Origin: Yamagishiella unicocca
Lineage: Eukaryota > Chlorophyta > Chlorophyceae > Chlamydomonadales > Volvocaceae
Length of the DNA: 64,000 nt
Reading direction: 5' to 3'
NCBI GenBank assembly: GCA_003116995.1
Contig: BDSL01000083.1
Coordinates: 421,449-485,448, forward strand
Made by a program: the position numbers and the translations under genes. This document shows, piece by piece, positions 21,871 through 35,670 of the stretch (positions are counted from its first letter, which is position 1; every line of letters starts with the position of its first letter). The notes beneath the pieces are model-generated. The model made no database searches and was not told the origin of the DNA. It saw only the letters and a list, made by a program, of their open reading frames with translations.

Positions 21871-24308
21871 AGCAAAGCACAGAGCAACGGGCTAACTGCC
21901 CAGGTTTGCCTTGTCCTACAAGTGCAGTGCCTTGACCAAATGGCACCAAACTTGCACTTTGATCTTTCCATGATGTCAATAATCAATATCGAAAGATTTG
22001 GGGCCAGCAGCAAACCGCAAGAAGGACCTGAAAATGGCCATGGTGGTTAGCAAAGCACAGAGCAACGGCTAACTGCCCAGGTTTGCCTTGTCCTACAAGT
22101 GCAGTGCCTTGACCAAATGGCACCAAACTTGCACTTTGACCTTTCAACGATATTTATAATAAATACCGAAAGATTTGGGGCCAGCAGCAAACCGCAAGAG
22201 GTACCCGAAAATGGCCATGTTGGATAGCAAAGCACAGAGCAACGAGTTAGCTGCCCATGTTTGCCTTATCCTACAGGTGCAGTGCCTTGACCAAATGGCA
22301 CCAAACTTGCGCTTTGATCTTTCCATGATATTTTTAATCAATACCGAAAGATTTGGGGCCAGCAGCAAACCGCAAGAAGGACCTGAAAATGGCCATGGTG
22401 GTTAGCAAAGCACAGAGCAACGGGCTAACTGTCCAGGTTTGCCTTATCCTACAGGTGCAGTGCCTTGACCAAATGGCACCAAACTTGCGCTTTGATCTTT
22501 CCATGATATTTTTAATCAATACCGAAAGATTTGGGGCCAGCAGCAAACCGCAAGAAGGACCTGAAAATGGCCATGGTGGTTAGCAAAGCACAGAGCAACG
22601 AGCTAACTGTCCAGGTTTGCCTTATCCTACAGGTGCAGTGCCTTGACCAAATGGCACCAAACTTGCCCTTTGACCTTTCCATGATATTTTTAATCAATAC
22701 CGAAAGATTTGGGGCCAGCAGCAAACCGCAAGAAGGACCCGAAAATGGCCATGGTGGTTAGCAAAGCACAGAGCAACGGGCTAACTGCCCAGGTTTGCCT
22801 TGTCCTACAAGTGCAGTGCCTTGACCAAATGGCACCAAACTTGCACTTTGATCTTTCAATGATGTCAATAATCAATACCGAAAGATTTGGGGCCGGCAGC
22901 AAACCGCAAGAGGTACCCGAAAATGGCCATGGTGGTTAGCAAAGCACAGAGCAACGGGCTAACTGCCCAGGTTTGCCTTGTCCTACAGGTGCAGTGCCTT
23001 GACCAAATGGCACCAAACTTGCACTTTGATCTTTCAATGATGTCAGTAATCAATATCGAAAGATTTGGGGCCAGCAGCAAACCGCAAGAAGGACCTGAAA
23101 ATGGCCATGGTGGTTAGCAAAGCACAGAGCAACGAGTTAGCTGCCCATGTTTGCCTTATCCTACAGGTGCAGTGCCTTGACCAAATGGCACCAAACTTGC
23201 GCTTTGACCTTTCAACGATATTTATAATAAATACCGAAAGATTTGGGGCCAGCAGCAAACCGCAAGAGGTACCTGAAAATGGCCATGGTGGTTAGCAAAG
23301 CACAGAGCAACGGGCTAACTGCCCAGGTTTGCCTTGTCCTACAGGTGCAGTGCCTTGACCAAATGGCACCAAACTTGCGCTTTGACCTTTCAACGATATT
23401 TATAATCAATACCGAAAGATTTGGGGCCAGCAGCAAACCGCAAGAGGTACCCGAAAATGGCCATGGTGGATAGCAAAGCACAGAGCAACGAGTTAGCTGC
23501 CCATGTTTGCCTTATCCTACAGGTGCAGTGCCTTGACCAAATGGCACCAAACTTGCGCTTTGATCTTTCCATGATATTTTAATCAATACCGAAAGATTTG
23601 GGGCCAGCAGCAAACCGCAAGAAGGACCTGAAAATGGCCATGGTGGTTAGCAAGGCACAGAGCAACGGGCTAACTGTCCAGGTTTGCCTTATCCTACAGG
23701 TGCAGTGCCTTGACCAAATGGCACCAAACTTGCGCTTTGACCTTTCAACGATATTTATAATCAATACCGAAAGATTTGGGGCCAGCAGCAAACCGCAAGA
23801 AGGACCCGAAAATGGCCATGGTGGTTAGCAAAGCACAGAGCAACGGGCTAACTGCCCAGGTTTGCCTTATCCTACAGGTGCAGTGCCTTGACCAAATGGC
23901 ACCAAACTTGCGCTTTGACCTTTCAACGATATTTATAATCAATACCGAAAGATTTGGGGCCAGCAGCAAACCGCAAGAAGGACCCGAAAATGGCCATGGT
24001 GGTTAGCAAAGCACAGAGCAACGGGCTAACTGCCCAGGTTTGCCTTGTCCTACAAGTGCAGTGCCTTGACCAAATGGCACCAAACTTGCACTTTGACCTT
24101 TCAACGATATTTATAATAAATACCGAAAGATTGGGGCCAGCAGCAAACCGCAAGAGGTACCCGAAAATGGCCATGTTGGATAGCAAAGCACAGAGCAACG
24201 AGTTAGCTGCCCATGTTTGCCTTATCCTACAGGTGCAGTGCCTTGACCAAATGGCACCAAACTTGCGCTTTGATCTTTCCATGATATTTTTAATCAATAC
24301 CGAAAGAT

Positions 24309-24660
24309 TTGGGGCCAGCAGCAAACCGCAAGAAGGACCTGAAAATGGCCATGGTGGTTAGCAAAGCACAGAGCAACGAGCTAACTGTCCAGGTTTGCCT
24401 TATCCTACAGGTGCAGTGCCTTGACCAAATGGCACCAAACTTGCACTTTGACCTTTCAACGATATTTATAATCAATACCGAAAGATTTGGGGCCAGCAGC
24501 AAACTGCAAGAGGTACCCGAAAATGGCCATGGTGGTTAGCAAAGCACAGAGCAACGGGCTAACTGCCCATGTTTGCCTTGTCCTACAAGTGCAGTGCCTT
24601 GACCAAATGGCACCAAACTTGCGCTTTGATCTTTCCATGATATTTTCAATCAACACCGAA
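24309..24660. repeat. Two-monomer block repeated at 27330-27680
   Basis: The gagctaactgtcc monomer, followed by cagcaaactgcaagagg and then a monomer with the rare gatattttcaatcaa junction, is found at both places. The offset is 3021, about 17 monomers. The second copy has small indels just after the shared part (aaacaccgaaaatttggg). Confidence 0.65.
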
Positions 24661-27600
24661 AGATTTGGGGCCAGCAGCAAACCGCAAGAAGGACCTGAAA
24701 ATGGCCATGGTGATTAGCAAAGCACAGAGCAACGGGCTAACTGTCCAGGTTTGCCTTGTCCTACAGGTGCAGTGCCTTGACCAAATGGCACCAAACTTGC
24801 GCTTTGATCTTTCCATGATATTTTTAATCAACACCGAAAGATTTGGGGCCAGCAGCAAACCGCAAGAAGGACCTGAAAATGGCCATGGTGGTTAGCAAAG
24901 CACAGAGCAACGGGCTAACTGCCCAGGTTTGCCTTGTCCTACAAGTGCAGTGCCTGACCAAATGGCACCAAACTTGAGCTTTGATCTTTCCATGATATGT
25001 TTAATCAATACCGAAAGATTTGGGGCCAGCAGCAAACCGCAAGAAGGACCTGAAAATGGCCATGGTGGTTAGCAAGGCACAGAGCAACGGGCTAACTGTC
25101 CAGGTTTGCCTTATCCTACAGGTGCAGTGCCTTGACCAAATGGCACCAAACTTGCGCTTTGACCTTTCAACGATATTTATAATCAATACCGAAAGATTTG
25201 GGGCCAGCAGCAAACCGCAAGAAGGACCCGAAAATGGCCATGGTGGTTAGCAAAGCACAGAGCAACGGGCTAACTGCCCAGGTTTGCCTTGTCCTACAAG
25301 TGCAGTGCCTTGACCAAATGGCACCAAACTTGCGCTTTGACCTTTCAACGATATTTATAATCAATACCGAAAGATTTGGGGCCAGCAGCAAACCGCAAGA
25401 AGGACCCGAAAATGGCCATGGTGGTTAGCAAAGCACAGAGCAACGGGCTAACTGCCCAGGTTTGCCTTGTCCTACAAGTGCAGTGCCTTGACCAAATGGC
25501 ACCAAACTTGCACTTTGACCTTTCAACGATATTTATAATAAATACCGAAAGATTTGGGGCCAGCAGCAAACCGCAAGAGGTACCCGAAAATGGCCATGTT
25601 GGATAGCAAAGCACAGAGCAACGAGTTAGCTGCCCATGTTTGCCTTATCCTACAGGTGCAGTGCCTTGACCAAATGGCACCAAACTTGCGCTTTGATCTT
25701 TCAACGATATTTATAATCAATACCGAAGATTTGGGGCCAGCAGCAAACCGCAAGAGGTACCCGAAAATGGCCATGGTGGATAGCAAAGCACAGAGCAACG
25801 GGCTAACTGCCCATGTTTGCCTTATCCTACAAGTGCAGTGCCTTGACCAAATAGCACCAAACTTGCACTTTGATCTTTCAATGATGTCAATAATCAATAT
25901 CGAAAGATTTGGGCCAGCAGCAAACCGCAAGAAGGACCCGAAAATGGCCATGGTGGTTAGCAAAGCACAGAGCAACGGGCTAACTGCCCAGGTTTGCCTT
26001 GTCCTACAAGTGCAGTGCCTTGACCAAATGGCACCAAACTTGCACTTTGATCTTTCAATGATGTCAATAATCAATACCGAAAGATTTGGGGCCGGCAGCA
26101 AACCGCAAGAGGTACCCGAAAATGGCCATGGTGGTTAGCATAGCACAGAGCAACGGGCTAACTGCCCAGGTTTGCCTTGTCCTACAGGTGCAGTGCCTTG
26201 ACCAAATGCACCAAACTTTCACTTTGATCTTTCAATGATGTCAGTAATCAATATCGAAAGATTTGGGGCCAGCAGCAAACCGCAAGAAGGACCTGAAAAT
26301 GGCCATGGTGGTTAGCAAAGCACAGAGCAACGGGCTAACTGCCCAGGTTTGCCTTGTCCTACAGGTGCAGTGCCTTGACCAAATGGCACCAAACTTGCGC
26401 TTTGACCTTTCAACGATATTTATAATCAATACCGAAAGATTTGGGGCCAGCAGCAAACCGCAAGAGGTACCCGAAAATGGCCATGGTGGATAGCAAAGCA
26501 CAGAGCAACGGGCTAACTGCCCATGTTTGCCTTATCCTACAAGTGCAGTGCCTTGACCAAATAGCACAAACTTGCACTTTGATCTTTCAATGATGTCAAT
26601 AATCAATATCGAAAGATTTGGGGCCAGCATCAAACCGCAAGAAGGACCTGAAAATGGCCATGGTGGTTAGCAAAGCACAGAGCAACGGGCTAACTGCCCA
26701 GGTTTGCCTTGTCCTACAAGTGCAGTGCCTTGACCAAATGGCACCAAACTTGCACTTTGACCTTTCAACGATATTTATAATCAATACCGAAAGATTTGGG
26801 GCCAGCAGCAAACCGCAAGAGGTACCCGAAAATGGCCATGGTGGTTAGCAAAGCACAGAGCAATGAGTTAGCTGCCCATGTTTGCCTTATCCTACAGGTG
26901 CAGTGCCTTGACCAAATGGCACCAAACTTGCGCTTTGATCTTTCCATGATATGTTTAATCAATACCGAAAGATTTGGGGCCAGCAGCAAACCGCAAGAAG
27001 GACCTGAAAATGGCCATGGTGGTTAGCAAGGCACAGAGCAACGGGCTAACTGTCCAGGTTTGCCTTATCCTACAGGTGCAGTGCCTTGACCAAATGGCAC
27101 CAAACTTGCGCTTTGACCTTTCAACGATATTTATAATCAATACCGAAAGATTTGGGGCCAGCAGCAAACCGCAAGAGGTACCCGAAAATGGCCATGGTGG
27201 TTAGCAAAGCACAGAGCAACGAGTTAGCTGCCCATGTTTGCCTTATCCTACAGGTGCAGTGCCTTGACCAAATGGCACCAAACTTGCGCTTTGATCTTTC
27301 CATGATATTTTTAATCAATACCGAAAGATTTGGGGCCAGCAGCAAACCGCAAGAAGGACCTGAAAATGGCCATGGTGGTTAGCAAAGCACAGAGCAACGA
27401 GCTAACTGTCCAGGTTTGCCTTATCCTACAGGTGCAGTGCCTTGACCAAATGGCACCAAACTTGCACTTTGACCTTTCAACGATATTTATAATCAATACC
27501 GAAAGATTTGGGGCCAGCAGCAAACTGCAAGAGGTACCCGAAAATGGCCATGGTGGTTAGCAAAGCACAGAGCAACGGGCTAACTGCCCATGTTTGCCTT

Positions 27601-27926
27601 GTCCTACAAGTGCAGTGCCTTGACCAAATGGCACCAAACTTGCGCTTTGATCTTTCCATGATATTTTCAATCAAACACCGAAAATTTGGGCCAGCAGCAA
27701 ACCGCAAGAAGGACCTGAAAATGGCCATGGTGGTTAGCAAAGCACAGAGCAACGAGCTAACTGTCCAGGTTTGCCTTATCCTACAGGTGCAGTGCCTTGA
27801 CCAAATGGCACCAAACTTGCACTTTGACCTTTCAACGATATTTATAATCAATACCGAAAGATTTGGGGCCAGCAGCAAACCGCAAGAGGTACCCGAAAAT
27901 GGCCATGGTGGTTAGCAAAGCACAGA

Positions 27927-28020
27927 GCAACGGGCCTAAACCTGCCCAGGTTTTGCCTTGTCCCTACCAAGTGCAGTGCCTTGACCAAATGGCACCAAAA
28001 CTTGCGCTTTGATCTTTCAT
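27927..28020. other. Second insertion burst in one monomer (probable sequencing error)
   Basis: Extra single bases appear in gggcctaaacctgccc, aggttttgcc, gtccctaccaag and accaaaacttgc, without clear substitutions. It resembles 2501-2580 and marks the point after which short indels become frequent. Confidence 0.65.
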
Positions 28021-31000
28021 GATATTTTAATCAATACCGAAAGATTTGGGGCCAGCAGCAAACCGCAAGAAGGACCTGAAAATGGCCATGGTGGTTAGCA
28101 AAGCACAGAGCAACGAGCTAACTGTCCAGGTTTGCCTTATCCTACAGGTGCAGTGCCTTGACCAAATGGCACCAAACTTGCGCTTTGACCTTTCACGATA
28201 TTTATAATCAATACCGAAAGATTTGGGGCCAGCAGCAAACCGCAAGAGGTACCCGAAAATGGCCATGGTGGTAGCAAAGCACAGAGCAACGGGCTAACTG
28301 CCAGGTTTGCCTTGTCCTACAGGTGCAGTGCCTTGACCAAATGGCACCAAACTTGCGCTTTGATCTTTCATGATATTTTAATCAATACCGAAAGATTTGG
28401 GGCCAGCAGCAAACCGCAAGAAGGACCTGAAAATGGCCATGGTGGTTAGCAAAGCACAGAGCAACGGGCTAACTGCCCAGGTTTGCCTTATCCTACAGGT
28501 GCAGTGCCTTGACCAAATGGCACCAAACTTGCGCTTTGACCTTTCAACGATATTTATAATCAATACCGAAAGATTTGGGGCCAGCAGCAAACCGCAAGAG
28601 GACCCGAAAATGGCCATGGTGGTTAGCAAAGCACAGAGCAACGGGCTAACTGCCCAGGTTTGCCTTGTCCTACAAGTGCAGTGCCTTGACCAAATGGCAC
28701 CAAACTTGCGCTTTGATCTTTCAATGATATTTATAATCAATACCGAAAGATTTGGGGCCAGCAGCAAACCGCAAGAGGTACCCGAAAATGGCCATGGTGG
28801 TTAGCAAAGCACAGAGCAACGGGCTAACTGCCCAGGTTTGCCTTGTCCTACAAGTGCAGTGCCTTGACCAAATGGCACCAAACTTGCGCTTTGACCTTTC
28901 AATGATATTTATAATCAATACCGAAAGATTTGGGGCCAGCAGCAAACCGCAAGAGGTACCCGAAAATGGCCATGGTGGTTAGCAAAGCACAGAGCAACGG
29001 GCTAACTGCCCAGGTTTGCCTTATCCTACAGGTGCAGTGCCTTGACCAAATGGCACCAAACTTGCGCTTTGATCTTTCAATGATATTTATAATCAATACC
29101 GAAAGATTTGGGGCCAGCAGCAAACCGCAAGAGGTACCCGAAAATGGCCATGGTGGTTAGCAAAGCACAGAGCAACGGGCTAACTGCCCAGGTTTGCCTT
29201 ATCCTACAAGTGCAGTGCCTTGACCAAATGGCACCAAACTTGCGCTTTGATCTTTCAATGATGTAATAATCAATACCGAAAGATTTGGGGCCAGCAGCAA
29301 ACCGCAAGAAGGACCCGAAAATGGCCATGGTGGTTAGCAAAGCACAGAGCAACGGGCTAACTGCCCAGGTTTGCCTTGTCCTACAAGTGCAGTGCCTTGA
29401 CCAAATGGCACCAAACTTGCGCTTTGATCTTTCAATGATGTTATAATCAATACCGAAAGATTTGGGGCCAGCAGCAAACCGCAAAGGTACCCGAAAATGG
29501 CCATGGTGGTTAGCAAAGCACAGAGCAACGGGCTAACTGCCCAGGTTTGCCTTGTCCTACAGGTGCAGTGCCTTGACCAAATGGCACCAAACTTGCGCTT
29601 TGATCTTTCAATGATTTAATCAATACCGAAAGATTTGGGGCCAGCAGCAAACCGCAAGAGGACCTGAAAATGGCCATGGTGGTTAGCAAAGCACAGAGCA
29701 ACGGGCTAACTGCCCAGGTTTGCCTTGTCCTACAGGTGCAGTGCCTTGACCAAATGGCACCAAACTTGCGCTTTGACCTTTCAACGATATTTATAATCAA
29801 TACCGAAAGATTTGGGGCCAGCAGCAAACCGCAAGAGGTACCCGAAAATGGCCATGGTGGTTAGCAAAGCACAGAGCAACGGGCTAACTGCCCAGGTTTG
29901 CCTTATCCTACAAGTGCAGTGCCTTGACCAAATGGCACCAAACTTGCACTTTGATCTTTCAATGATTTAATCAATACCGAAAGATTTGGGGCCAGCAGCA
30001 AACCGCAAGAAGGACCTGAAAATGGCCATGGTGGTTAGCAAAGCACAGAGCAACGGGCTAACTGCCCAGGTTTGCCTTGTCCTACAGTGCAGTGCCTTGA
30101 CCAAATGGCACCAAACTTGCGCTTTGACCTTTCAACGATATTTAAATCAATACCGAAAGATTTGGGGCCAGCAGCAAACCGCAAGAGGTACCCGAAAATG
30201 GCCATGGTGGTTAGCAAAGCACAGAGCAACGGAACTGCCCAGGTTTGCCTTGTCCTACAAGTGCAGTGCCTTGACCAAATGGCACCAAACTTGCGCTTTG
30301 ATCTTTCAATGATATTTAATCAATACCGAAAGATTTGGGGCCAGCAGCAAACCGCAAGAAGGACCTGAAAATGGCCATGGTGGTTAGCAAGCACAGAGCA
30401 ACGGGCTAACTGCCCAGGTTTGCCTTATCCTACAGGTGCAGTGCCTTGACCAAATGGCACCAAACTTGCGCTTTGACCTTTCAATGATAATAATCAATAC
30501 CGAAAGATTTGGGGCCAGCAGCAAACCGCAAGAAGGACCGAAAATGGCCATGGTGGTTAGCAAAGCACAGAGCAACGGGCTAACTGCCCAGGTTTGCCTT
30601 GTCCTACAAGTGCAGTGCCTTGACCAAATGGCACCAAACTTGCGCTTTGATCTTTCAATGATATTATAATCAATACCGAAAGATTTGGGGCCAGCAGCAA
30701 ACCGCAAGAGGACCCGAAAATGGCCATGGTGGTTAGCAAAGCACAGAGCAACGGGCTAACTGCCCAGGTTTGCCTTATCCTACAGGTGCAGTGCCTTGAC
30801 CAAATGGCACCAAACTTGCGCTTTGATCTTTCAATGATATTTTTAATCAATACCGAAAGATTTGGGGCCAGCAGCAAACCGCAAGAAGGACCTGAAAATG
30901 GCCATGGTGGTTAGCAAAGCACAGAGCAACGGGCTAACTGCCCAGGTTTGCCTTATCCTACAGTGCAGTGCCTTGACCAAATGGCACCAAACTTGCGCTT

Positions 31001-34000
31001 TGACCTTTCAACGATATTTATAATCAATACCGAAAGATTTGGGGCCAGCAGCAAACCGCAAGAAGGACCCGAAAATGGCCATGGTGGTTAGCAAAGCACA
31101 GAGCAACGGGCTAACTGCCCAGGTTTGCCTTGTCCTACAAGTGCAGTGCCTTGACCAAATGGCACCAAACTTGCGCTTTGATCTTTCAATGATATAATCA
31201 ATACCGAAAGATTTGGGGCCAGCAGCAAACCGCAAGAAGGACCTGAAAATGGCCATGGTGGTTAGCAAAGCACAGAGCAACGGGCTAACTGCCCAGGTTT
31301 GCCTTATCCTACAGGTGCAGTGCCTTGACCAAATGGCACCAAACTTGCGCTTTGACCTTTCAACGATATTTATAATCAATACCGAAAGATTTGGGGCCAG
31401 CAGCAAACCGCAAGAAGGACCCGAAAATGGCCATGGTGGTTAGCAAAGCACAGAGCAACGGGCTAACTGCCCAGGTTTGCCTTGTCCTACAAGTGCAGTG
31501 CCTTGACCAAATGGCACCAAACTTGCACTTTGATCTTTCAATGATGTATAATCAATACCGAAAGATTTGGGGCCAGCAGCAAACCGCAAGAGGACCCGAA
31601 AATGGCCATGGTGGTTAGCAAAGCACAGAGCAACGGGCTAACTGCCCAGGTTTGCCTTGTCCTACAAGTGCAGTGCCTTGACCAAATGGTTGCACTTTGA
31701 CCTTTCACGCAATACCGAAAGATTTGGGGCCAGCAGCAAACCGCAAGAGGTACCCGAAAATGGCCATGGTGGTTAGCAAAGCACAGAGCAACACTGCCCA
31801 GGTTTGCCTTATCCTACAGGTGCAGTGCCTTGACCAAATGGCACCAAACTTGCGCTTTGATCTTTCATGATATTTTTAATCAATACCGAAAGATTTGGGG
31901 CCAGCAGCAAACCGCAAGAGGACCTGAAAATGGCCATGGTGGTTAGCAAAGCACAGAGCAACGGGCTAACTGCCAGGTTTGCCTTATCCTACAGGTGCAG
32001 TGCCTTGACCAAATGGCACCAAACTTGCGCTTTGATCTTTCAATGATATTTATAATCAATACCGAAAGATTTGGGGCCAGCAGCAAACCGCAAGAAGGAC
32101 CCGAAAATGGCCATGGTGGTTAGCAAAGCACAGAGCAACGGGCTAACTGCCCAGGTTTGCCTTGTCCTACAAGTGCAGTGCCTTGACCAAATGGCACCAA
32201 ACTTGCGCTTTGATCTTTCAATGATAATAATCAATACCGAAAGATTTGGGGCCAGCAGCAAACCGCAAGAGGACCCGAAAATGGCCATGGTGGTTAGCAA
32301 AGCACAGAGCAACGGGCTAACTGCCCAGGTTTGCCTTGTCCTACAAGTGCAGTGCCTTGACCAAATGGCACCAAACTTGCGCTTTGACCTTTCAACGATA
32401 TTTATAATCAATACCGAAAGATTTGGGGCCAGCAGCAAACCGCAAGAGGTACCCGAAAATGGCCATGGTGGTTAGCAAAGCACAGAGCAACCTAACCCAG
32501 GTTTGCCTTGTCCTACAAGTGCAGTGCCTTGACCAAATGGCACCAAACTTGCGCTTTGATCTTTCAATGATGTAATCAATACCGAAAGATTTGGGGCCAG
32601 CAGCAAACCGCAAGAAGGACCTGAAAATGGCCATGGTGGTTAGCAAAGCACAGAGCAACGGGCTAACTGCCCAGGTTTGCCTTATCCTACAAGTGCAGTG
32701 CCTTGACCAAATGGCACCAAACTTGCGCTTTGATCTTTCAACGATATTTATAATCAATACCGAAAGATTTGGGGCCAGCAGCAAACCGCAAGAGGTACCC
32801 GAAAATGGCCATGGTGGTTAGCAAAGCACAGAGCAACGGGCTAACTGCCCAGGTTTGCCTTGTCCTACAAGTGCAGTGCCTTGACCAAATGGCACCAAAC
32901 TTGCGCTTTGATCTTTCAATGATATTTTAATCAATACCGAAAGATTTGGGGCCAGCAGCAAACCGCAAGAAGGACCTGAAAATGGCCATGGTGGTTAGCA
33001 AAGCACAGAGCAACGGGCTAACTGCCCAGGTTTGCCTTGTCCTACAGGTGCAGTGCCTTGACCAAATGGCACCAAACTTGCGCTTTGACCTTTCAATGAT
33101 ATTTATAATCAATACCGAAAGATTTGGGGCCAGCAGCAAACCGCAAGAAGGACCCGAAAATGGCCATGGTGGTTAGCAAAGCACAGAGCAACGGGCTAAC
33201 TGCCCAGGTTTGCCTTGTCCTACAAGTGCAGTGCCTTGACCAAATGGCACCAAACTTGCGCTTTGATCTTTCAATGATATAATCAATACCGAAAGATTTG
33301 GGGCCAGCAGCAAACCGCAAGAGGTACCCGAAAATGGCCATGGTGGTTAGCAAAGCACAGAGCAACGGGCTAACTGCCCAGGTTTGCCTTATCCTACAGG
33401 TGCAGTGCCTTGACCAAATGGCACCAAACTTGCGCTTTGACCTTTCAACGATATTTATAATCAATACCGAAAGATTTGGGGCCAGCAGCAAACCGCAAGA
33501 AGGACCCGAAAATGGCCATGGTGGTTAGCAAAGCACAGAGCAACGGGCTAACTGCCCAGGTTTGCCTTGTCCTACAAGTGCAGTGCCTTGACCAAATGGC
33601 ACCAAACTTGCACTTTGATCTTTCAATGATGTCAATAATCAATACCGAAAGATTTGGGGCCAGCAGCAAACCGCAAGAAGGACCTGAAAATGGCCATGGT
33701 GGTTAGCAAAGCACAGAGCAACGAGCTAACTGCCCAGGTTTGCCTTATCCTACAGGTGCAGTGCCTTGACCAAATGGCACCAAACTTGCGCTTTGATCTT
33801 TCAATGATTTTAATCAATACCGAAAGATTTGGGGCCAGCAGCAAACCGCAAGAGGACCTGAAAATGGCCATGGTGGTTAGCAAAGCACAGAGCAACGGCT
33901 AACTGCCCAGGTTTGCCTTATCCTACAGGTGCAGTGCCTTGACCAAATGGCACCAAACTTGCGCTTTGACCTTTCAACGATATTTATAATCAATACCGAA

Positions 34001-34448
34001 AGATTTGGGGCCAGCAGCAAACCGCAAGAGGTACCCGAAAATGGCCATGGTGGTTAGCAAAGCACAGAGCAACGGGCTAACTGCCCAGGTTTGCCTTGTC
34101 CTACAAGTGCAGTGCCTTGACCAAATGGCACCAAACTTGCACTTTGATCTTTCAATGATGTCACAAGCAGAGAAAGATTTGGGGCCAGCAGCAAACCGCA
34201 AGAGGTACCCGAAAATGGCCATGGTGGTTAGCAAAGCACAGAGCAACGGCTAACTGCCCAGGTTTGCCTTGTCCTACAGGTGCAGTGCCTTGACCAAATG
34301 GCACCAAACTTGCGCTTTGACTTTCAATGATATTTATAATCAATACCGAAAGATTTGGGGCCAGCAGCAAACCGCAAGAGGACCCGAAAATGGCCATGGT
34401 GGTTAGCAAAGCACAGAGCAACGGCTAACTGCCCAGGTTTGCCTTGTC
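28021..34448. repeat. 178-bp satellite array, segment 5 (indel-rich)
   Basis: About 36 monomers, many 1-6 bp short. Recurrent losses hit the same places: the junction (gatattataatc, gatataatc, gatttaatc), acggg to acgg, caggtgcag to cagtgcag, and gaggtaccc to gaggaccc. The remaining bases follow the consensus closely. No foreign sequence is visible. Confidence 0.93.
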
Positions 34449-34886
34449 CTATGCAGTGCCTTGTTTGCAGATGCCAGCAGCAAACCGCAACCCGAAAATG
34501 GCCATGCAAAGCACAGAGCAACGGGCTTTTGCCTTATCCTTGCACCTTGACCAAATGGCACCAAACTTGCGCTTTGATCTTTCATGATATAATCAATACC
34601 GAAAGATTTGGGGCCAGCAGCAAACCGCAAGAAGGACCTGAAAATGGCCATGGTGGTTAGCAAAGCACAGAGCAACGGCTAACTGCCAGGTTTGCCTTAT
34701 CCTACAGGTGCAGTGCCTTGACCAAATGGCACCAAACTTGCGCTTTGACCTTTCAACGATATTTATAATCAATACCGAAAGATTTGGGGCCAGCAGCAAA
34801 CCGCAAGAGGACCTGAAAATGGCCATGGTGGTTAGCAAAGCACAGAGCAACGGGCTAACTGCCCAGGTTTGCCTTGTCCTACAAGT

Positions 34887-35670
34887 GCAGTTGCGCTTTG
34901 ATCCAAATGCAGCAGCAAACTTTGCTTGGCCATGCAATTTAGCAATACCGAAAGATTTGGGGCCAGCAGCAAACCGCAAGAGGTACCCCACAAATGCCCA
35001 GGTTTGCCTTATGGTGGTGGTTGCGCTTTGAGAGCCTTTGCCTTTGCCACCAAGGCTTGCGCTTTGAGATGCCAGTGCCACCATTTACCAAGGCTTGCGC
35101 TTTGATCTTTCCATGAAAATGGCCATGGTGGTTAGCAAAGCACAGAGCAACGGGCAACCAGTGCCGAAAATGGCACCAAACTTTTTGGGGCCAGCAGCAA
35201 ACCGCAAGAAGGGCCACCTGCAACCATGGCCATGGTTGCGCTTTGAGCAAAGCACAGAGCAACGGGCTAACTGGGTTTGCCTTGGTGCCCAGTTGCAGGC
35301 CTACCCGTGGCACCAAACTTGCAGGATATTGAATGAAAAATTTTGGGGCCAGCAGCAAACCGCAAGAAGGACCTGAAAATGGCCATGGTGGGCATTTGCC
35401 TGTCCAAATGGCCTTTAGCAGCCAGTGCCCCTGGCCACCAAACTTGCGCTTTGAGCAATAGCAGCAGCAGCAACGAAAATGGCCATATGCCCAGGTACAC
35501 AACCAGGTTTGAGGCCACAGTGCCCCTTGACCAAATGGTTTGCGCTTTGATCTTTCAATGATGTATTTGGGGCATAAAAAGAACCTTTGTCCTGGGCCAG
35601 TGCCCCACAGATGGCATGGTGCACCTTGAGGTTTGATCTTTCAATGATGCCTAACCAAGTAACTTGCCTT
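34887..35670. repeat. Most disrupted part of the fragmented zone
   Basis: Monomer order is largely lost. The sequence is a patchwork of short satellite words (ttgcgctttgag, ccagtgcc, ggccatgg, gcagcagcaa) and a few bases without satellite match, for example gcataaaaagaacctttg near 35571. Several words recur at odd intervals, such as gcttgcgctttga near 35055 and 35094. I find no open frame, inverted repeats or target duplication that would make it an insertion. Confidence 0.6.

Larger units (their letters stand above)
9473..27926. repeat. 178-bp satellite array, segment 4 (higher-order repeat rich)
   Basis: About 104 monomers, mostly exactly 178 bp apart. The dominant classes change from the first 9 kb. 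gaaggacctg and gaaggacccg become common, the junction is often cgatatttataatc or cgatatttataataaatacc, and gagttagctgcccatg appears. A rare ccatgttggatagc variant marks 13871, 17609, 18499, 22215, 24171 and 25594; the first two intervals are exactly 21x178 and 5x178. From about 18.6 kb single-base losses at the junction (gatattttaatc) and in acggg become more frequent. Confidence 0.97.

Noticed and set aside
34887..35670. A further foreign insertion in the fragmented zone
   Set aside because: Almost every word is satellite-derived and in the same orientation. No clean boundary, target duplication or inverted ends could be found.
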